A stretch of DNA of 64,000 nucleotides, taken from CAIWHR01 sp963726775. Lineage in GTDB: Bacteria > Pseudomonadota > Gammaproteobacteria > Burkholderiales > Casimicrobiaceae. This document shows, in pieces, positions 35,284 through 44,286 of this stretch (the first letter of the stretch is position 1; each line of letters starts with the position of its first letter). The position numbers and the translations under genes were made by a program. Under the pieces are notes generated by a model. It was not told the origin of the DNA and searched no databases. It saw only the letters and a program-made list of their open reading frames with translations. Location of the stretch: contig CAVSDL010000007.1 in assembly GCA_963726775.1 (NCBI GenBank), positions 62,001 to 126,000 on the forward strand, read 5' to 3'.

Positions 35284-37351
35284 CGCGGATGTCGACGCCG
35301 CGCTCGTTCTTCATCAGATCGATCACGCGGCAGTCCGCGCACATCCGGAGCCGGTCGAGCGCGCCGGGTTCCCTGAACATCGAATGGCCGGCGAGCTTCG
35401 CCACCATGTTGGCGACCATTTTTTCCGTGCCGAGCGGCTTCCCGCAGGTAATGCACATGCAGATCGCGGCTTCGTTGATCACGCGCGGCTGCCGGGCCTC
35501 GGGCGCGAGCAAGAGGCGCGGATTCAATGCGATGGCCTTCTCGGGACAGGTGGCCGCGCACAAGCCGCACTGCACGCATTTCGCCTCGATGAAACGCAGC
35601 TGCGGCGCCTCCTGATTGTCGAGTATCGCCCCCTCGGGGCACGAGCCGACGCACGCGAGGCACATCGTGCAGGTGTCGCGGTTGACATCGATCGAGCCAA
35701 ACGGCGAACCGGCCGGCAGTGCGATCTCCCGCTGCGGCACCGGCGCGTGCTTCGCCAGGTGGTCGATCGCGAGCGCGGCGGTCGTGCGTTTGTCGGCGGT
35801 AAAGGCGAACGTCGCCGCCATGCGCACCGACAGCGCGACAGGCCAGGCCCACAGCGCGACATCGAGCGCCTTGGTATCGCCGCCGTCGAACACCCGAAAG
35901 TGCAGTCCCTGGTATCCCAGCGCCTGCGCGATCGTGTCGGCAATCTGCATCTGCCGCTCGAGCGCCTCGCGGTACTGCGGGGCCTCGGCGCCCGACGCCA
36001 GCACCGCGACCTGCGAGGCGCCGTGCGCGAGAACGGCGAGCCAGACGTCGAGGCCGATCGACGCAGTGTGATGCACTTCCACCGGAATGACGCGCGCGGG
36101 CAGCCCGCGGCCGCGGCGCGCGAGATCCGCGATCAAACTTCGACCTTCCTCCGCGTGCAGCAGGACGCATGCGTCGCGCCCGCCCGCCCTCGCGTACGTC
36201 GCGAGCAGCGTCCGCAATCGATGGCCGAGGTCGGGTACCGCCGGATACGCATAGCTCATTGCACCGGAAGGACAAACGGTCGCGCATGCGCCGCAGCCCA
36301 TGCACAGGTGCGGTTCGACCTTGACATGGTCGCCGTCGGCGGAAATCGCCGCGGTCGAGCAGATGTCGATGCATTGGTTGCATCCCGGCAGCTGCGACCG
36401 GCTGTGCGCGCAGATCGACGCCTTGTACGCGAAATACTTCGGCTTCTCGAACTCCCCGGTCAGCGTGACGATCTCGGCCACCGCCGTCGCCTGCGCGATG
36501 GCATCGGCGCGTGGGGCGTAGTACCCCTGCGGCGGCTGGTGCATCCGCAGCTGCGGGGTTTGTTGCAGATCGAGCACGAGGTCGAAGCGTTCGGTACGGA
36601 CGACGTCGCCGCGCTGGAAATCGATCGCGCCGGTTGCGCCGCACGCGGCGACGCACTTGCGGTGCGCCCGGCAGCGGTCAAGGTCGATCTGATAGCTGAA
36701 ATCGATCGCATGCTCCGGGCAAGCTCTCACGCAAGCATTGCAGCGAGTGCAGAGATCAAGGTCGATCGGGTTTTCCTGCGTCCAGTCGGCTTCGAACGCC
36801 CCGAGCCAGCCGCCGAGCCTCGAAAGCCGGCCCGAGTAAACGGGAAACGCGCGCTCGGCGGGCAACTCCGCGCCCGTCGCGCGGCCGGTCGCGAGGACGG
36901 TGACGGTGAGCCGCGGGGAAAGCGCCTTCGCCCAGTGCAGCGCCGCTTCCGCCGGGCCGACGATCAACAGACGTCCTTCGGAACGATAGGTGACGCCCTG
37001 CACCGGCTCGGGTTCGGGCAGCGCGGCCGCTGCGAGCAGCGCGGCGATCTTGGGCGTCGCCGCGCTCGCCTCCGCCGACCACCCGCCGGTTTCACGGACG
37101 TTCACGAACCGAATCGTCTGCGTCTTGCCGCCCTCCTCAGCCACGTCGCCGAAAAGCCTCGCTTCCTGCGTGCACGCAACAATGACGTCTCCGGAAGCGC
37201 GACCGGCAAACGCAGAGAGCTCCTTCTGGCACAGCATCGTTTTCACCGCCGGCGCGCCCGGCAGTTCGAGCGCGCGCGCCAACGCCGTCGCATCGAGCGG
37301 CATCGTGCCGTTGCACGAGCACAGGTGCAGATTCTTGTCGGCGAGGCTCAT
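35276..37351 (-). CDS. Large poly-[4Fe-4S] ferredoxin-like protein of the FDH operon
   Basis: 691 residues with at least six Cys-rich cluster motifs: CTRCNACVRAC (about 200), CRAHRKCVAAC, CNQCIDIC, CMGCGACATVC, CTMCLACVGSC and CVQCGLCAATC, plus a further CMCITC and CADC near the C-terminus. Between them are two alpha/beta regions, one resembling a thioredoxin/CoA-like fold at the N-terminus (HLCSCNGTMPLD). No membrane helix or signal, so it acts in the cytosol. Such proteins occur with DUF3305/DUF3306 upstream of Cys-type FDH operons; a role in maturation or electron supply is likely but unproven. Confidence 0.85.
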   Translation of the reverse strand: MSLADKNLHLCSCNGTMPLDATALARALELPGAPAVKTMLCQKELSAFAGRASGDVIVACTQEARLFGDVAEEGGKTQTIRFVNVRETGGWSAEASAATPKIAALLAAAALPEPEPVQGVTYRSEGRLLIVGPAEAALHWAKALSPRLTVTVLATGRATGAELPAERAFPVYSGRLSRLGGWLGAFEADWTQENPIDLDLCTRCNACVRACPEHAIDFSYQIDLDRCRAHRKCVAACGATGAIDFQRGDVVRTERFDLVLDLQQTPQLRMHQPPQGYYAPRADAIAQATAVAEIVTLTGEFEKPKYFAYKASICAHSRSQLPGCNQCIDICSTAAISADGDHVKVEPHLCMGCGACATVCPSGAMSYAYPAVPDLGHRLRTLLATYARAGGRDACVLLHAEEGRSLIADLARRGRGLPARVIPVEVHHTASIGLDVWLAVLAHGASQVAVLASGAEAPQYREALERQMQIADTIAQALGYQGLHFRVFDGGDTKALDVALWAWPVALSVRMAATFAFTADKRTTAALAIDHLAKHAPVPQREIALPAGSPFGSIDVNRDTCTMCLACVGSCPEGAILDNQEAPQLRFIEAKCVQCGLCAATCPEKAIALNPRLLLAPEARQPRVINEAAICMCITCGKPLGTEKMVANMVAKLAGHSMFREPGALDRLRMCADCRVIDLMKNERGVDIRDV

Positions 37352-38043
37352 CGCGGCGGCGGCTCGATGCTGTTGTCAGTATCGTGCGCATCAGCCTCCT
37401 GCGAATCGACCAGCCGTGGTCGATTACCGGGATCAATAGGATCAACGGGTGCCGTTTCGCCCGCAGCCGATTGCGTCGCGGTCGGCATTCCCGCTTCGGC
37501 CCTGATGACACCCGTTTCGGGCTCGGCGGCCGGCGGCGGAACGCCCGTTTCGCCTTCGATCGCCTGCGCTTGGGGCGCGGCTGTCGCGGGCGGCGCGTCT
37601 TCGACAAATCCCTGTTCGTTGATTCGCGTTTGCGGCGGGTCGAAGATGTACCGCGCTTGCACCAATTGCCTCACCACGTCGGCCGAGATCGGGTCGGGTA
37701 TCGAGTAATCGTCGATATAGACGTCGAGCCCGTCCATCACGTTGAAGTGGGGGTCGCCGAAGAGCTTTTTCAACGCTTGCCGCTTCAGCGTCTCGCTCAC
37801 TTTGGGTTGCAGGAACACGCTGAAATCGGAGTCGATTGACAGCGACTCGATCGGAGGCAGCGCGCTGACAGCGGCGGGCGCGGGCGCAGGATCCGCGGGG
37901 GCGGCGGACCCTGCCGGCACGGCGGCGACCGGAGGAACAGACGGCGAATCGGCAGCGGCTTCCGGTGCACGCGCCGCCTCGAGTTTGCGCCGCGACCAGC
38001 GCTTGAGCGAAAAACCCTCGGGCGTCTTGACTTCGTCGGCCAT
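37348..38043 (-). CDS. DUF3306 protein
   Basis: 231 residues. It begins MADEVKTPEGFSLKRWSRRKLEAAR, the typical DUF3306 opening (first 20 residues only are cited as FSLKRWSRRK). A Pro/Ala-rich linker follows (residues 30-65), then the conserved core SDFSVFLQPKVSETLKRQALKKLF and DPHFNVMDGLDVYIDDY (about 75-120). The tail is acidic and low complexity. Function unknown. The stop overlaps the ferredoxin start (ATGA). An upstream ATG at 38106 would add 21 residues without similarity. Confidence 0.83.
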   Translation of the reverse strand: MADEVKTPEGFSLKRWSRRKLEAARAPEAAADSPSVPPVAAVPAGSAAPADPAPAPAAVSALPPIESLSIDSDFSVFLQPKVSETLKRQALKKLFGDPHFNVMDGLDVYIDDYSIPDPISADVVRQLVQARYIFDPPQTRINEQGFVEDAPPATAAPQAQAIEGETGVPPPAAEPETGVIRAEAGMPTATQSAAGETAPVDPIDPGNRPRLVDSQEADAHDTDNSIEPPPR

Positions 38044-38068
38044 CGCTGCAGGCGCGGTTGACGCCGCT

Positions 38069-38584
38069 TCAGCCGCGTGGTCCGCGCTCGCCGCGAAATG
38101 CGCCATCGGCGAACGGGTCGTTGCGGCGCAGCCTCTTCTTGGGCTCCGGTTTGTAGTGCTCCGCAACGAACGGCTGCATCCAGGCGAGGATCGCTGCGGG
38201 CAACGGCACTGCGTCGACACGCTCGCCACCGTCGAGCATCCGGGCCGCCTGGTTGTAGCTGACCGTGACGATCACCGGGAAGACCGGAGGATCGGCGGCC
38301 TCGTCGCGGGTGCGCCACATCACGAACACTTTGGGCTCGGGCGCCGTGATGTTGAGAAAATAGCCTTCGGCCTCAGAGCGATGCAACTCAAGCGCGTGGC
38401 CTTCAAAACGCCACCGCGTGCCGGACGCGTCGTCACTGATCCGCAACGGCGCAGTCGAGCCCGGCACGGACGATTCCGGTGGCACGACGCCGACGGGCTC
38501 CCAGCGCTCGCTCACCCAGCGATTGGCGAGCGGCGTGCGTTGAAAGATCACGGCAATGGGAAACCGCATCGTAGTCATGGGCAT
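38069..38584 (-). CDS. DUF3305 protein
   Basis: 171 residues, first gene of the formate dehydrogenase operon. The family core is FPIAVIFQRTPLANRWVSERWEP, followed by GYFLNITAPEPKVFVMWR and VTVSYNQAARMLDGGERVD. The C-terminal part is basic (PEPKKRLRRNDPF). No signal or membrane helix. Function unknown; always paired with DUF3306 near FDH. The 136-bp gap to the divergent moaA gene must hold the operon promoter, but I see no clear element. Confidence 0.85.
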   Translation of the reverse strand: MPMTTMRFPIAVIFQRTPLANRWVSERWEPVGVVPPESSVPGSTAPLRISDDASGTRWRFEGHALELHRSEAEGYFLNITAPEPKVFVMWRTRDEAADPPVFPVIVTVSYNQAARMLDGGERVDAVPLPAAILAWMQPFVAEHYKPEPKKRLRRNDPFADGAFRGERGPRG

Positions 38585-38720
38585 TCCAGGCGGCGCGCAC
38601 GAGGGAAAACCTGGACGCGAAATCGAAATCGATCATACACCAGGGGCCCCGCGCTCTGCTAACATGTTGGGCTCCAAAAGCTGCCCGCGACCGTCGCGAT
38701 TCGCGACCTTCCTTTAGCAC

Positions 38721-39839
38721 ATGGCCACCGTCATTCCGCTGACCGACGCACGCACCTCCGCGAATCCCGATGCGCGGCGCGCGGTACTGGATGCGTTCGT
38801 GCGCAACGCCGCTCAACTGCCGCACGCCGTCCCGGGGCCGACGGCAGACACACGCGGCAGGCGCCTGCACGACCTGCGGATCTCGGTCACCGACCGCTGC
38901 AATTTCCGCTGTGTCTACTGCATGCCGAGGGACGTGTTCGACGCCGACTACCGGTTTCTGCCGCATGCGGAGTTGCTGACCTTCGAGGAGATTGCCCGCA
39001 TCGCGAGAATCTTTGTCGAACGAGGCGTGTCGAAGATCCGCCTGACCGGAGGCGAGCCGCTGTTGCGCCGGAACATCGAGCGACTGGTCGAGATGCTCTC
39101 GTCGATCGGCGATGTCGATCTCACGCTCACCACTAACGGCGCGTTGCTCGCAAGAAAGGCGCAGGCGCTGCGCGACGCCGGCCTGACCCGCGTGACGGTA
39201 AGCCTCGATTCGCTCGACGAAGCGACCTTTCGCGCGATGAACGATGCCGACTTTCCCGTCGCCAGGGTGCTGGAGGGCATCGATGCCGCCGCCGCCGCCG
39301 GCCTCAAGCCCGTCAAGGTCAACATGGTCGTCAAGCGCGGAATGAACGAATCGAGCGTCGTCGCCATGGCGCGACATTTCCGGGGCACCGGCCACATTGT
39401 CCGCTTCATCGAATTCATGGATGTCGGGGCGACCAATGGCTGGCGGATGGACGACGTGGTGCCCGCCGCGGAGATCGTGCGGAAGATCGACGCCGAGTTT
39501 CCGCTCGAGACCGCCGATCCCAACTACACCGGCGAAGTTGCCGAACGATGGCGCTACAGGGACGGCGGCGGTGAAATCGGCGTCATCGCCTCGGTCACAC
39601 GCGCATTCTGCCGCGCCTGCACGCGGGTCCGCCTGTCCACCGACGGCAGACTGTACACGTGCCTCTTTGCCGGCGACGGCTACGACTTCCGCGGATTGCT
39701 GCGCGGCGGCTACGACGACAGCCAGATCGGCAACGCCATTTCCGCGGTCTGGCGGCAGCGCGCGGATCGCTATTCGGAGATTCGCACCGCGAACACTCCG
39801 CGCACGCCGAAGGTCGAAATGAGCTACATCGGCGGCTGA
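38721..39839 (+). CDS. moaA: GTP 3',8-cyclase MoaA
   Basis: A 372-residue radical SAM enzyme, first step of molybdopterin synthesis. The SAM cluster ligands are C60, C64 and C67 (CNFRCVYC). The second cluster is held by Cys in FCRACTRVRLSTDGRLYTC near residue 300. The protein ends in GG, the tail needed for activity. The N-terminus is about 40 residues longer than the E. coli protein. It is divergent from the formate dehydrogenase operon that needs its product, and followed by fdhD. Confidence 0.97.
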   Translation: MATVIPLTDARTSANPDARRAVLDAFVRNAAQLPHAVPGPTADTRGRRLHDLRISVTDRCNFRCVYCMPRDVFDADYRFLPHAELLTFEEIARIARIFVERGVSKIRLTGGEPLLRRNIERLVEMLSSIGDVDLTLTTNGALLARKAQALRDAGLTRVTVSLDSLDEATFRAMNDADFPVARVLEGIDAAAAAGLKPVKVNMVVKRGMNESSVVAMARHFRGTGHIVRFIEFMDVGATNGWRMDDVVPAAEIVRKIDAEFPLETADPNYTGEVAERWRYRDGGGEIGVIASVTRAFCRACTRVRLSTDGRLYTCLFAGDGYDFRGLLRGGYDDSQIGNAISAVWRQRADRYSEIRTANTPRTPKVEMSYIGG

Positions 39840-39863
39840 CAAGGATCTGGAACCACATAGCGC

Positions 39864-39919
39864 GCGGAGACCACGGGCATTGGTTGCAATGGATCTCTGA
39901 AACCTCCGTGCTCTCCGTG
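39864..39919 (+). repeat. Imperfect palindrome between moaA and fdhD
   Basis: CGCGGAGACCACGG (39864-39877) is complementary to CCGTGCTCTCCGTG (39906-39919) at 12 of 14 positions, with a 28-nt loop. The CTCCGTG...CTCTGCGGTT string resembles short intergenic repeats seen in many proteobacteria (inference from memory). It may be a REP-like element or a fdhD leader hairpin. Confidence 0.55.
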
Positions 39920-39943
39920 TCCTCTGCGGTTCAGGGTATTCCG

Positions 39944-40780
39944 ATGAACGCCCCCGACATCCCCTACCGGCCGCTGCTGACCCATGCCGCGCGCCCGTCG
40001 ACCTTCGTCGTTTGCGCGGTCGACGAAACCGGCGCGGCGCGCGACACGCCGGTCGCGGGCGAACATCCGCTGACGCTCTACGTCGACAAGCAGGAGCTCC
40101 TGACGCTGATGACGCTGGGCGCGGCGCCCGAGGCGCTCGCGATCGGATACTTGCGCAACCAGCGGCTCATCGACCGGGTCGAGGACATCCTCTCGGTGCA
40201 GGTGGATTGGGACGTCAATGCCGTCGTGATCGCGACCCGCAACGGCCTCGCCGACCTCGAGGCGAAGACGCAGAAGCGCACCAAGACCTCCGGCTGCGGG
40301 CAGGGCACGATGTTCGGCGACCTGATGGACGAAATCGATCGTGTCCGCCTGCCCGCGGGCGCGACGCTGACGCAGGCAACGCTCTACGCCCTGCTCGACC
40401 GCGTGCGCCTGCACGAGACGATCTACAAGCAGGCTGGCGCCGTCCACGGCTGCGCGCTCGCCACCAATGAGGCCGCGAGCTCGGAAATCCTGATGTTCGT
40501 CGAGGACGTGGGGCGGCACAACGCCGTCGACGCGATCGCCGGGCAGATGTGGCTCGACCGGATCGACGGCAGCGACAAGATCTTCTATACGACCGGCCGG
40601 CTTACCTCCGAAATGGTGATCAAGGCGGCGCAGATGGGCATTCCCTTCCTCGTCTCGCGCTCGGGGCTGACACAGATGGGCCACGAGATCGCACAAAAGG
40701 TCGGCATCACAATGATCGGCCGTGCGACAAATCGCCACTTCCTGCTGTTCACCGGCGCCGAGCGCTTTGTTCGCGTTTGA
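39944..40780 (+). CDS. fdhD: Formate dehydrogenase sulfur-carrier protein FdhD
   Basis: 278 residues. FdhD passes sulfur from the cysteine desulfurase IscS to the Mo cofactor of formate dehydrogenase, which is essential for activity. Features are YLRNQRLI, GCGQGTMF, the GAVHGCALA segment, and VEDVGRHNAVDAI. E. coli FdhD uses a CGVC pair (C121, C124); here the site is GCGQG, with only the first Cys, so sulfur relay must use a single loop cysteine, as in some other FdhD groups. ATG at 39944 has AGGG about 9 nt before it. Confidence 0.94.
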   Translation: MNAPDIPYRPLLTHAARPSTFVVCAVDETGAARDTPVAGEHPLTLYVDKQELLTLMTLGAAPEALAIGYLRNQRLIDRVEDILSVQVDWDVNAVVIATRNGLADLEAKTQKRTKTSGCGQGTMFGDLMDEIDRVRLPAGATLTQATLYALLDRVRLHETIYKQAGAVHGCALATNEAASSEILMFVEDVGRHNAVDAIAGQMWLDRIDGSDKIFYTTGRLTSEMVIKAAQMGIPFLVSRSGLTQMGHEIAQKVGITMIGRATNRHFLLFTGAERFVRV

Positions 40781-40822
40781 CGGGCTGTCAGCCGGAACGT
40801 CGCCGCCTCCACGAAACGCCCG

Positions 40823-41227
40823 ATGCCCGAATCGTCCGCATCGACCCGGGCCCGCGGCAGCTGCATGTGCGGCCACGTGCGCTTCGCGGCGCAGTTTCCG
40901 TCGCGCTTCTGCTGTCATTGCCACTGCGAAAGCTGCCGCCGCTCGCACGGCGCGGGTTTCGTCACCTGGATCGGGTTCGCTTCGCCGCAACTCACCGTCG
41001 AGACTGGCGCTGCAGATATCGTGGCATACGAATCGTCGCCGGGCACCCGGCGTTCGTTCTGCCGCAGATGCGGATCAAAGCTGTTTTTCGAATCCGACAA
41101 ATGGCCCGGCGAAACGCACGTGCCGCTGGCCGCGTTCGACGACGCCGTGGATCGCCTGCCCGACCGGCATGTGTTCTTCGACGAGCACGTTGCGTGGATC
41201 CCGTGGCCGCGGGCGAGCGAGCCATGA
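40823..41227 (+). CDS. GFA/CENP-V-family zinc protein
   Basis: 134 residues with the family zinc pattern: CMCGHVRF near residue 14, CCHCHCESCRR (about 30-40) and CRRCGSKLFF (about 80-90). The family name comes from a glutathione-dependent formaldehyde-activating enzyme, a role now doubted; most members have unknown function. Its place among FDH maturation genes may hint at C1 chemistry, but this is weak. It is 42 bp after fdhD. Confidence 0.85.
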   Translation: MPESSASTRARGSCMCGHVRFAAQFPSRFCCHCHCESCRRSHGAGFVTWIGFASPQLTVETGAADIVAYESSPGTRRSFCRRCGSKLFFESDKWPGETHVPLAAFDDAVDRLPDRHVFFDEHVAWIPWPRASEP

Positions 41228-41294
41228 GCCCTTCGCGCAAGCGTCCCTCAGGGTGCAGCACCGTGGCAGCAGCCGCAAGCGTGGGGGCGCTCCA

Positions 41295-41885
41295 TTGAGC
41301 ACGGCTCGCGCCGACGTCACCGGAATCATTCTCGCCGGCGGCCAGGGCCGGCGAATGGGCGGCGTCGACAAGGGCCTCGTTCTGCTCGACGGCCAGCCGA
41401 TGCTCGCGCACGTGCTGGCGCGCATCGCCCCGCAGGTTGCCGACGTGGTGATCAACGCCAACCAGAACCTGGATCGCTATCGGGCGTTCGGCCTCCCGGT
41501 CGTCACTGATGCGGTCGGCGGCTTCGCGGGTCCGCTGGCGGGATTGCATGCCGGAATGTCGCGCGCCGCCTGCGGCTACGTCGTCACCGTGCCCTGCGAT
41601 TCGCCGTTCCTGCCGGCGGATCTCGTCCTCCGCCTTGCCGCCGCGCTCGCCGCCCACGGCGCGCAGCTGGCGGTGGCGAAAACGTTCGATCAGCCACATC
41701 CGGTGTTCTGTCTCGTCCGCCGCGACGTGCTGCCGCATCTCGCGCAGTTCCTGGAGAGTGGCGGGCGCAAGATCGACGCATGGTATGCGACGCTTTCGGT
41801 CGTCGAAGTCCCGTTCGACGACGAGGCCGAAGCGTTTCGGAACATCAACACGGCAGCCGAGCTTTCCGCCGCCGCCGGGGGCTGA
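41295..41885 (+). CDS. mobA: Molybdenum cofactor guanylyltransferase
   Basis: 196 residues, joining GMP to Mo-molybdopterin to form MGD, the cofactor of NapA and FdoG in this window. The nucleotide-binding loop is LAGGQGRRMGGVDKGL; TVPCDSPFLP holds the Mg-binding aspartate, and FRNINTAAEL is the C-terminal signature. The TTG at 41295 is taken as start because GGGGGCG lies 7 nt upstream and the product then begins MSTARADVTGIILAGG; no ATG is in the right place. Confidence 0.92.
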   Translation: MSTARADVTGIILAGGQGRRMGGVDKGLVLLDGQPMLAHVLARIAPQVADVVINANQNLDRYRAFGLPVVTDAVGGFAGPLAGLHAGMSRAACGYVVTVPCDSPFLPADLVLRLAAALAAHGAQLAVAKTFDQPHPVFCLVRRDVLPHLAQFLESGGRKIDAWYATLSVVEVPFDDEAEAFRNINTAAELSAAAGG

Positions 41886-41892
41886 TGTCGCG

Positions 41893-42945
41893 ATGCGACT
41901 CGGCGACCTCGCGCATGGCCGCGACAACAACTTCCAGCTGATCCGGTTCCTGTCCGCGACCGCCGTGATCGTCTTTCACTGTTACGCGCTGACCGGCCGA
42001 CTTGCGCTCGAACCCGTTGCGCTGCTCCTCGGCAACGAGTCGACCGGCTCGATCGGCGTCAAATCGTTCTTCGTGGTCAGCGGCTTTCTCGTTACGCGAA
42101 GCTTCATCGAACGCGGAAGCCTGCGCGCGTTTCTCGCGGCGCGCGTGTTGCGCATCTATCCGGCGTTGATCGTCGCGACGCTTTTTTCCGTTGCCGTCGC
42201 CGCGTGGTCCAGCGCCATTGCGCTTCCGGCGTTCCTGGCCGACCCGCTGACCCACCGTTATGTACTGGGCAACGGTCTCGGCTGGCGCACGGAATTCGTG
42301 CTGCCGGGCGCCTTTCCCGATAACCCCTTCCCGCACGGCGTCAACGGCTCCCTGTGGACGATCCCGATCGAGATCCGGATGTACCTGTTCTGCGCGGCGT
42401 TCGGCGTGCTGGGGCTGCTCAACCGCCGGTTCTCCTTCAACGTCGCGCTCGCGGCGCTCATTGCGTTCTTTGCCTGGCAGCCCGAGCTGTTGCCCATCGA
42501 ACCCGCCAACGAATATGCACGGGGCTTCGCGATGAACTTCGCCGCCGGCGCTTTCGCCTGCGTCCATCGCGACCGGATTGCGCTGCATCCCGGAGCGGCC
42601 GCACTGGCGGTCGCCCTGATGGCGTGGAATCCAGGGGGCGTCGGCACCGGACCGCTGATGGTTCCGCTCCTTGCGTACGCGCTGCTTGTGCTCGCCTACC
42701 ATCCTCAGATGCGATTCTCGGCGTTCAACCGGCTCGGCGACTATTCGTACGGGCTCTACCTCTATGCCTTCCCGATCCAGCAGGCGCTGGTCCTGTTGAA
42801 TCGCGACATCACGCCATGGCGGCTGTTTGCGCTGGCATTGCCGCTGACCCTCGCCGTCGCGGCACTTTCGTGGCACGGTGTCGAGAAACCTGCGCTCGGA
42901 CTAAAATCGCGCTTTCGCAGTGCTGCCGAGTCCATTTCCGCATGA
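41893..42945 (+). CDS. Acyltransferase-3 family membrane protein
   Basis: 350 residues with about ten hydrophobic segments. It begins with the family pattern NNFQLIRFLSATAVIVFHCYAL, holding the catalytic-region histidine, then GVKSFFVVSGFLVTRSF and NGSLWTIPIEIRMY. The C-terminal RLGDYSYGLYLYAFPIQQ is also typical. Such proteins O-acylate cell-surface sugars. It sits between mobA (7 bp) and moeA (ATGA overlap), so it is co-translated with cofactor genes to which it has no known link. Confidence 0.88.
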   Translation: MRLGDLAHGRDNNFQLIRFLSATAVIVFHCYALTGRLALEPVALLLGNESTGSIGVKSFFVVSGFLVTRSFIERGSLRAFLAARVLRIYPALIVATLFSVAVAAWSSAIALPAFLADPLTHRYVLGNGLGWRTEFVLPGAFPDNPFPHGVNGSLWTIPIEIRMYLFCAAFGVLGLLNRRFSFNVALAALIAFFAWQPELLPIEPANEYARGFAMNFAAGAFACVHRDRIALHPGAAALAVALMAWNPGGVGTGPLMVPLLAYALLVLAYHPQMRFSAFNRLGDYSYGLYLYAFPIQQALVLLNRDITPWRLFALALPLTLAVAALSWHGVEKPALGLKSRFRSAAESISA

Positions 42946-44219
42946 CCGAGCCCAAGACCCTGCGCGAAGCCTCGTGCGCCGACGATTACGATCCGAAATC
43001 GATGCCGGTGGACCGGGCACGCGCATTGATCCGCACGTTCCTGGCACCCGTGACGGCTACCGAGCGGGTGCACATCAGGCAGGCGTTACATCGCGTGCTC
43101 GCCGCCGACGTGACGTCGCCGTTCGATGTTCCGGGGCACGACAACTCGGCGATGGACGGCTACGCGGTGCGCTTCGCAGACCTCGGCAACGATGGCGAGA
43201 CGTTGCTGAAACGTGTCGGCGAATCATTCGCGGGCAAGCCGTCGACGGCGGCGGTCGGCCCCGGCGAATGCGTGCGCATCTTTACCGGCGGCGTGATGCC
43301 ACGCGGCGCGGACACCGTTGTCATGCAGGAGCGCGCAACCGAAGATCCCGCGGGAGTTCGCATCGCCGCGGGAGCGGTCGGCAAAGCGGGCCACAACCGC
43401 AGACTGGCCGGCGAAGACGTGAAGGGCGGGCAGGTCGTCTTCCGGGCCGGACAACTCGTGCGTCCCGCCGAGCTCGGGATGATGGCGTCGCTGGGTCGGG
43501 GCGAGGTCACGGTCTATCGCAAGCTGCGCGTCGCCTACTTCTCGACCGGCGACGAGTTGAAGTCGATCGGCACCCCGCTCGCGGCCGGCGAGCTCTACGA
43601 CAGCAACCGCTACACGCTGCACGGAATGCTCGAGCGCCTCAACTGCGACACCGTCGACATGGGCGTCGTCCCCGACGTCCCCGACGCGCTGGAGCGCGCC
43701 TTCGCGAGCGCGGCCGCATGCGCGGATGTCGTCATCACGTCCGGCGGCGTCTCCGTCGGCGAGGCGGATTTCGTCAAGCAGCTGATGGACAAATTGGGCG
43801 AGGTCGTCTTCTGGAAGATCGCGATGAAACCGGGCCGCCCGCTCGCCTACGGCAAGATCGGCGAAGCGCACTTCTTCGGGCTGCCCGGCAACCCGGTGTC
43901 GGTGATGGTGACGTTCTACGAGTTCGTGCGGGACGCGCTGCGGATCCTGCAGGGTCAGCGCGACGTTGCGCCGATGCCGACATTCCGGGTGCCGCTGGCG
44001 GCGCCGATCAGGAAGGTGCCAGGGCGCACCGAGTTCCAGCGCGGCATCCTCGCGCCAGGCAGCGACGGCGCGTGGACCGTGCGGACGACCGGCGACCAGG
44101 GTTCGGGCATCCTGTCGTCGATGTCGCAGGCGAATTGCTTTATCGTGCTGTCCGCCGATACCGGCAATGTCGCCGCCGGTGACCTGGTCCATGTGCAGCT
44201 CCTCGAAGGGTTGATCTGA
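42942..44219 (+). CDS. moeA: Molybdopterin molybdenumtransferase
   Basis: 425 residues, inserting molybdate into adenylylated molybdopterin. Motifs: PFDVPGHDNSAMDGYAV (domain III start), FTGGVMPRGADTVVMQE, ITSGGVSVGEADFVK (substrate-binding core) and GLPGNPVSVMV. The four-domain layout and length match the family. Its ATG overlaps the stop of the acyltransferase gene. Together with moaA and mobA it provides part of the MGD pathway; moaC, moaD, moaE, mogA and the molybdate transporter are not in this window. Confidence 0.97.
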   Translation: MTEPKTLREASCADDYDPKSMPVDRARALIRTFLAPVTATERVHIRQALHRVLAADVTSPFDVPGHDNSAMDGYAVRFADLGNDGETLLKRVGESFAGKPSTAAVGPGECVRIFTGGVMPRGADTVVMQERATEDPAGVRIAAGAVGKAGHNRRLAGEDVKGGQVVFRAGQLVRPAELGMMASLGRGEVTVYRKLRVAYFSTGDELKSIGTPLAAGELYDSNRYTLHGMLERLNCDTVDMGVVPDVPDALERAFASAAACADVVITSGGVSVGEADFVKQLMDKLGEVVFWKIAMKPGRPLAYGKIGEAHFFGLPGNPVSVMVTFYEFVRDALRILQGQRDVAPMPTFRVPLAAPIRKVPGRTEFQRGILAPGSDGAWTVRTTGDQGSGILSSMSQANCFIVLSADTGNVAAGDLVHVQLLEGLI

Positions 44220-44286
44220 ACCGCCACGTAACCACGCGCGCGCGACGCCAGACCGCGCGATTGTCGAGGGGTTCCGAGGAGCGTGC

